Assembly (NCBI GenBank): GCA_003535955.1 | Contig: DPZM01000038.1 | Coordinates: 1 to 9,855 of the forward strand | DNA length: 9,855 nucleotides | Source: Lachnospiraceae bacterium | GTDB lineage: Bacteria; Bacillota; Clostridia; Lachnospirales; Lachnospiraceae | Direction of reading: 5' to 3' | Shown here: positions 6,698-9,855 of the stretch, piece after piece | Numbering within the stretch: position 1 is the stretch's first letter | Layout of the letters: each line of letters starts with the position of its first letter | Notes under the pieces: generated by a model | Database searches by the model: none | What the model was told of the DNA's origin: nothing | What the model saw: only the letters and a program-made list of their open reading frames with translations | Position numbers and translations under genes: made by a program

Positions 6698-6718
6698 AAG
6701 AAATACTTCGTATTTCTT
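6698..6718 (-). other. Perfect 9-bp hairpin before the transaldolase ribosome site
   Basis: AAGAAATAC (6698-6706) and GTATTTCTT (6710-6718) form a perfect inverted repeat with a three-base loop. It ends 13 bases before the Shine-Dalgarno site of the transaldolase gene. No U-run follows on the minus strand, so it is not a terminator for this operon. It is AT-rich and may be only a weak structure. Confidence 0.45.
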
Positions 6719-6735
6719 TTGAACACGCTCGCCGC

Positions 6736-6783
6736 TAAGGCATCATAAGGAATCCACCGCAAGCGGTACCCCTTATGATCTAT
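6736..6783. repeat. Structured intergenic palindrome, copy 2 (isomerase-transaldolase gap)
   Basis: Outer stem ATCATAAGG (6742-6750) pairs perfectly with CCTTATGAT (6771-6779). Inside, ACCG (6756-6759) pairs with CGGT (6764-6767) around CAAG, with AATCC unpaired on one side and ACC on the other. Compared with the palindrome at 1189-1236 it shares TAARGCATCATAAGGRATCC and the right end TTATGATCT, while the inner stem has changed on both arms and still pairs. It starts directly at the TAG stop of the isomerase gene (6780-6782). No U-run follows, so it does not look like a terminator. Confidence 0.7.
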
Positions 6784-7337
6784 ATGGCATTAACCATGAG
6801 GTGCCATACAACTCCCTGCCATCCTTCAGCATGAGGTGTTATCCTCTCTTCGCTTACTACAGGAATAAGCACACATGCATCCGAAACCTGTTTGGAGTAT
6901 CCGCCCGTTCTTGATACGATCGAGATGACCTTGGCTCCTCTTTCCTTTGACAGCTTAAGAGCGTTTACGATATTAAGACTCGTTGTTTCGGATCCGCCGC
7001 CTACCGAGAATACCATGATGCAGTCCTTATCATTTACCTTGGATGTCTTAAGCCACTCCGAAAATGTAGTCTCCCATCCTTCATCATTTGTACGTGCCGT
7101 AAGCTCCGAAACATTGTCTGTAGGTGCATAGGTTTCGATCTTGCCTATCTTCCTGAAATCATTCACGGCGTGTGACGCATTGGCTGCACTTCCTCCCACT
7201 CCAAGGATAAAGAGGCGGCCCCCGTCATCCCTTAACTTTTTTAGGATCTCCACACCCTTTGCGATCTCATTTCTGTCGATGGTTCTGACAATCTCCATTG
7301 TCTCTTCCATATACCTGTCGATGTAGCCTGTACTCAT
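6780..7337 (-). CDS. SIS-domain sugar-phosphate isomerase, GmhA-like (phosphoheptose isomerase)
   Basis: Predicted aldose-ketose isomerase of 185 residues (E. coli GmhA has 192), one SIS domain. An N-terminal helix (1-35) leads to the phosphate-binding loop GVGGSAANASH at 46-56 and the second loop FSVGGGS at 110-116. A C-terminal segment HAEGWQGVVWH (169-179) supplies the expected His. By context it converts sedoheptulose 7-phosphate to D-glycero-D-manno-heptose 7-phosphate. It is divergent: where E. coli GmhA has the catalytic Glu in HFAEEL, this protein has HAVNDF, so Asp60 seems to stand in for it, and the C-terminal Gln is displaced. These comparisons are by eye. The ATG at 7337 has AGGAGG about nine bases upstream. 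The 58-base gap from the preceding gene has no terminator. Another sugar-phosphate substrate is possible. Confidence 0.85.
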   Translation of the reverse strand: MSTGYIDRYMEETMEIVRTIDRNEIAKGVEILKKLRDDGGRLFILGVGGSAANASHAVNDFRKIGKIETYAPTDNVSELTARTNDEGWETTFSEWLKTSKVNDKDCIMVFSVGGGSETTSLNIVNALKLSKERGAKVISIVSRTGGYSKQVSDACVLIPVVSEERITPHAEGWQGVVWHLMVNAI

Positions 7338-7395
7338 ACTTTATACCCTCCTTGTATTGTTATTTATGATCATATACTTTTTATCGATTACCGGA

Positions 7396-8778
7396 TCACT
7401 TATGTGCTCTTGCGTCAGCTATCACATCTGCCGCTTCCGCAACCCCGTGGACTATATGATCCGGTTCTGTATCACACAGCTTTTTGCAGGCATCGCATTT
7501 GAGTTCTCCGATAAATACCGTCTTAACGCCTGCTGCCTGTCCTGCCACTATATCCGTAAAGGAATCTCCTATCATATAAGAATTATCGTAATCGATATTG
7601 TAGATATCCTTCGGTTTAAAAAGAAGTCCCGGCTTCGGCTTCCTGCAGTCACAGGTTTTAATAAGGAATTCCTCTTTGGTATTATCACTCTTCTTAGGGT
7701 AGTGCGGACACATGAAAATACCATCAAGGTCCGCTCCGTTTTCCGCAAGCTCCTCTGCAAACATAGTGTTAATATCGTAGAGGGTTTTCAGCCTGCATTT
7801 TCCCTTGGCGGCTCCGGGCTGGTTGGTCGCAAGAAAGACATAATAGCCTTTATCCTTTATCTTTCTTATAGCATCCGCTGCTTCCGGAAAGGCCCTGAAC
7901 TGCTCAGGCTTTAGCGGTGAATCCATCTGCTCGATGTCATCATTGAACACTATCTCGTTAAGGACTCCGTCCCTGTCAAGAAAGACCGCGGGATGTGATT
8001 CGTTAAACCTGTGCTTCACATACTCCCTGAACTCATCAAGCGCTCCGGGGCTTCCTATTTCATAGAAACGCTTCGTAACTATATGAGCTGTGATCCCTTT
8101 ATCCATGCTCAGCCTGTTCTGGATAAGCGCTATATCGAACTTTACATTTACCATCCCGGCATCATTGGTATCTCCGGCTCCCGGTATATCGAGAATGTCC
8201 TTAAGATATTCATCCGTGAACAGGTTCTTTTCATAGACACATACACCGTAGTCTATATAATCCATCCTGTCATCGGGATTAAACTTATCGTACAGAAGAA
8301 TCTCATTTCCATCCATAATGACATTGGACTTATCAAAGCGGTTGCCGTTCTTAAGAACTGTCATCAAGGCATGCATCCCGCGTGACTTTCCCTCGAAATA
8401 TCTGTACAGGGTTTCTTCATAATCTATATCCATGAAGGAATCACCGTACATAAGGAGAAAATCATCCTCCAGAAGGTCGTATGCCCTTCTTACAGCTCCG
8501 CCGGTTCCCAGAAGCTCCTTACCGTCATAGCAGTATGTTATGGATATACCCAGCTTACTCCCGTCCCCGTAATACTCTTCGATCATCTCAGCCCTGTAAC
8601 CGATGAGGAAAAGAAACTTCTTAAAACCGTGATGCATAAGAAGCTTAAGCGAATAATCGAAAAAGGGCTTGCCTTCAACTTCGACCAGAGGCTTGGGACA
8701 CTCCTTCGTATACTCTTTAAGCCTGGTACCCAGTCCTCCCATAAGGACCACGACCTGCATTTCATCTGCCGTTTTCAT
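7396..8778 (-). CDS. Bifunctional heptose-1-phosphate nucleotidyltransferase (HddC-like) / heptose-1,7-bisphosphate 7-phosphatase (GmhB-like)
   Basis: A 460-residue fusion of two enzymes that are usually separate. Residues 7-255 are a sugar-1-phosphate nucleotidyltransferase: the NTP-binding signature GGLGTRLKEYTKECPKP at 14-30, LGTGGAVRRA at 90-99 and the metal-binding GDS at 112-114. Residues 263-460 are a HAD phosphatase of the histidinol-phosphatase/GmhB type: nucleophile motif FLDRDGVLNE (D268, D270), ATNQPG at 317-322, zinc ligands C357, H359, C376 and C378 with RK at 379-380, and GDSFTD at 404-409. Together they would remove the 7-phosphate from heptose 1,7-bisphosphate and add a nucleotide to heptose 1-phosphate; GDP is known for HddC, but the base cannot be read from the sequence. 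The ATG at 8778 has AGAGG seven bases upstream, and the gene starts 18 bases after the kinase stop. There is no frameshift. Confidence 0.92.
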   Translation of the reverse strand: MKTADEMQVVVLMGGLGTRLKEYTKECPKPLVEVEGKPFFDYSLKLLMHHGFKKFLFLIGYRAEMIEEYYGDGSKLGISITYCYDGKELLGTGGAVRRAYDLLEDDFLLMYGDSFMDIDYEETLYRYFEGKSRGMHALMTVLKNGNRFDKSNVIMDGNEILLYDKFNPDDRMDYIDYGVCVYEKNLFTDEYLKDILDIPGAGDTNDAGMVNVKFDIALIQNRLSMDKGITAHIVTKRFYEIGSPGALDEFREYVKHRFNESHPAVFLDRDGVLNEIVFNDDIEQMDSPLKPEQFRAFPEAADAIRKIKDKGYYVFLATNQPGAAKGKCRLKTLYDINTMFAEELAENGADLDGIFMCPHYPKKSDNTKEEFLIKTCDCRKPKPGLLFKPKDIYNIDYDNSYMIGDSFTDIVAGQAAGVKTVFIGELKCDACKKLCDTEPDHIVHGVAEAADVIADARAHK

Positions 8779-8796
8779 ATCCGTTCCTCTTATGAA

Positions 8797-9771
8797 CTAT
8801 ATAACCTTGGATCCTTCCATTTCAAAGCGGAACCTTACTTCTTCCATGCCGGTTCCTTCCATAGCCTTACGCAGCCTCCTCTTGTCCTCACAGTAGAACA
8901 TCAAGAATCCGCCTCCGCCGGCTCCGATCATCTTACCGCCCTTGGCACCGTTCTTAAGGGCCAAGTCGTACCACTCATCTATCTGCGGATTGCTCATACC
9001 GCCCGATCTCTTCTTCTTATACTCCCAGTGAACGTTCATGATATCGGCAAAGGTATCAAGGTCACCGTCCTCGAAGGCTTTCTTGCTCTGGTATCCCAGA
9101 TCCTTGACAAAATCAAGGTTCTTCATCATATCCGAATTCTTATCCTTACTCTTGTCATCCTGCTCCTTTAAGATGCTTCCGGCCGAACGCGAGAAACCGG
9201 TAAAGTAAAGGATAAGATTATCTTCAAGGTTATACAGGGTTTCTTTTGATATATTGAGGGGATCCACCCACACATAACCATCCTTGTGAAAGTTCATACA
9301 GGTAATGCCGCCGTAAGCAGCAATATACTGGTCCTGTTTGCCTATAGGCTCCTTGAGACGGTTCATTTCGATCTCGCATGCTTCTTCAGCAAGTGTACGG
9401 GTACTGACAATATTACCCTGCATTGTATGAAGGGCTCGGAGAAGGGCAGTAGTAAAAGAACTGGATGATCCGAGTCCCGTACCCGCCGGTATATCCGCCA
9501 TGGAGCATATCTCAATATGGTCGTCCTTCCAGTCAAGCATTTTAAGGGCTTCCCTTATTATAGGATGCTTTATCTCATCGATCGTCTGAACATGTTCAAA
9601 CTTGGAATATTTAAGGAAGTAACCTTTTTCAAAGGTTTCGTGAAGAGTAATGTATACATACTTATCTATGGCAGCGGATATGAGAAAGCCCTCCCTCTGC
9701 CGGTAATATGAAGGCAGATCAGTGCCCCCTCCTCCAAGTGATATCCTTAACGGACTGCGTGTTACTATCAT
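8797..9771 (-). CDS. hddA: GHMP kinase, D-glycero-alpha-D-manno-heptose-7-phosphate kinase type (HddA)
   Basis: Cytosolic sugar kinase of 324 residues, normal for HddA-like and L-fucokinase-like GHMP kinases. Motif 1 is RSPLRISLGGGGTDLPSYY near 5-23. The ATP-binding motif 2 is IPAGTGLGSSSS at 94-104 (with the preceding AD). EPIGKQDQYIAAYGG lies at 141-155, typical of this sugar-kinase branch. Motif 3 is GGKMIGAGGGGFLMFY at 278-293. In the GDP-heptose pathway HddA phosphorylates D-glycero-D-manno-heptose 7-phosphate at C1 to give the alpha 1,7-bisphosphate. The neighbouring GmhB-like, HddC-like and GmhA-like genes support that assignment; by sequence alone a fucose- or mannose-related kinase could not be excluded. 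The ATG at 9771 has AGGAGG (9783-9778) six bases upstream. It is the first gene of the operon and a perfect hairpin lies right before the ribosome site. Confidence 0.9.
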   Translation of the reverse strand: MIVTRSPLRISLGGGGTDLPSYYRQREGFLISAAIDKYVYITLHETFEKGYFLKYSKFEHVQTIDEIKHPIIREALKMLDWKDDHIEICSMADIPAGTGLGSSSSFTTALLRALHTMQGNIVSTRTLAEEACEIEMNRLKEPIGKQDQYIAAYGGITCMNFHKDGYVWVDPLNISKETLYNLEDNLILYFTGFSRSAGSILKEQDDKSKDKNSDMMKNLDFVKDLGYQSKKAFEDGDLDTFADIMNVHWEYKKKRSGGMSNPQIDEWYDLALKNGAKGGKMIGAGGGGFLMFYCEDKRRLRKAMEGTGMEEVRFRFEMEGSKVI

Positions 9772-9788
9772 CTTTATCCTCCTGAATC

Positions 9789-9830
9789 AAAAATCCCCGT
9801 TTACTTCATATGCACGAAGTAAACGGGGAT
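9789..9830 (-). terminator. Terminator-like hairpin (possible leader attenuator) before hddA
   Basis: On the minus strand ATCCCCGTTTACTTC (9830-9816) pairs perfectly over 15 positions with its complement (9807-9793) around an eight-base loop. The transcript then reads UUUUUGAUU before the hddA ribosome site, only about nine bases from the stem. It may end an upstream gene outside the window, or regulate the heptose operon by attenuation. Upstream (9831-9836) is TATATT preceded by TGG, a possible extended -10, but its -35 would lie at the window edge and cannot be judged. Confidence 0.7.
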
Positions 9831-9855
9831 AATATACCAAACCCGTAATTTATTT

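Noticed and set aside
7365..7374. TATGATCATA palindrome as a third copy of the intergenic repeat
   Set aside because: It shares only the TATGATC word; there is no left arm, inner stem or flank match.
7357..9711. Plus-strand open reading frames opposite the heptose genes
   Set aside because: They are antisense to well-supported genes, lack ribosome sites and encode no recognisable domain.

Overview
The window looks like chromosomal DNA of a Gram-positive anaerobe of the class Clostridia, most likely family Lachnospiraceae. The evidence is the gene order hrcA-grpE-dnaK-dnaJ under one sigma-A promoter with a perfect CIRCE operator, a DnaK without the N-domain insertion of proteobacterial DnaK, strong AGGAGG ribosome sites, moderate-to-low GC, and a Lys/Ala-rich protein whose C-terminal domain resembles one I associate with Lachnospiraceae (DUF6465-like). 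The species cannot be named. All seven well-supported complete neighbours and the eighth small gene are on the minus strand, so transcription runs from high to low coordinates.

Region 1 (9855 to 5881, minus) is a four-gene operon for an activated heptose: a GHMP sugar kinase (HddA type), a fused nucleotidyltransferase-HAD phosphatase (HddC and GmhB activities in one chain), a SIS-domain sugar-phosphate isomerase (GmhA type, divergent) and a short transaldolase. Together they could run: transaldolase makes sedoheptulose 7-phosphate, the isomerase gives heptose 7-phosphate, the kinase gives the 1,7-bisphosphate, the HAD domain removes the 7-phosphate, and the nucleotidyltransferase domain makes NDP-heptose (GDP-D-glycero-alpha-D-manno-heptose in the known pathway) for a surface glycan. 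A perfect 15-bp hairpin with a short U-run lies just before the first ribosome site, and a strong terminator closes the operon at 5881-5923.

Region 2 (5820 to 5175, minus) is a single-gene unit: an A-tract-rich upstream region, a consensus promoter with a 13-A run entering its spacer, a 143-residue Lys/Ala-rich basic protein, and its terminator.

Region 3 (5131 to 1, minus) is the class I heat-shock operon hrcA-grpE-dnaK-dnaJ. HrcA binds CIRCE just after the transcription start and represses; GrpE, DnaK and DnaJ form the Hsp70 folding machine. Both hrcA and grpE seem to start with TTG behind good Shine-Dalgarno sites. The window ends exactly at the dnaJ stop codon.

The least explained structure is a pair of related intergenic palindromes (about 1189-1236, dnaK-dnaJ; about 6736-6783, isomerase-transaldolase). 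They share the outer stem and flanks, while the inner stem differs in sequence yet stays paired, which suggests a dispersed structured repeat. No gene-free stretch exceeds 300 bases; the longest, 5667-5948, holds the promoter region, a leader and a terminator. I saw no tRNA, rRNA, CRISPR, insertion sequence or phage feature.
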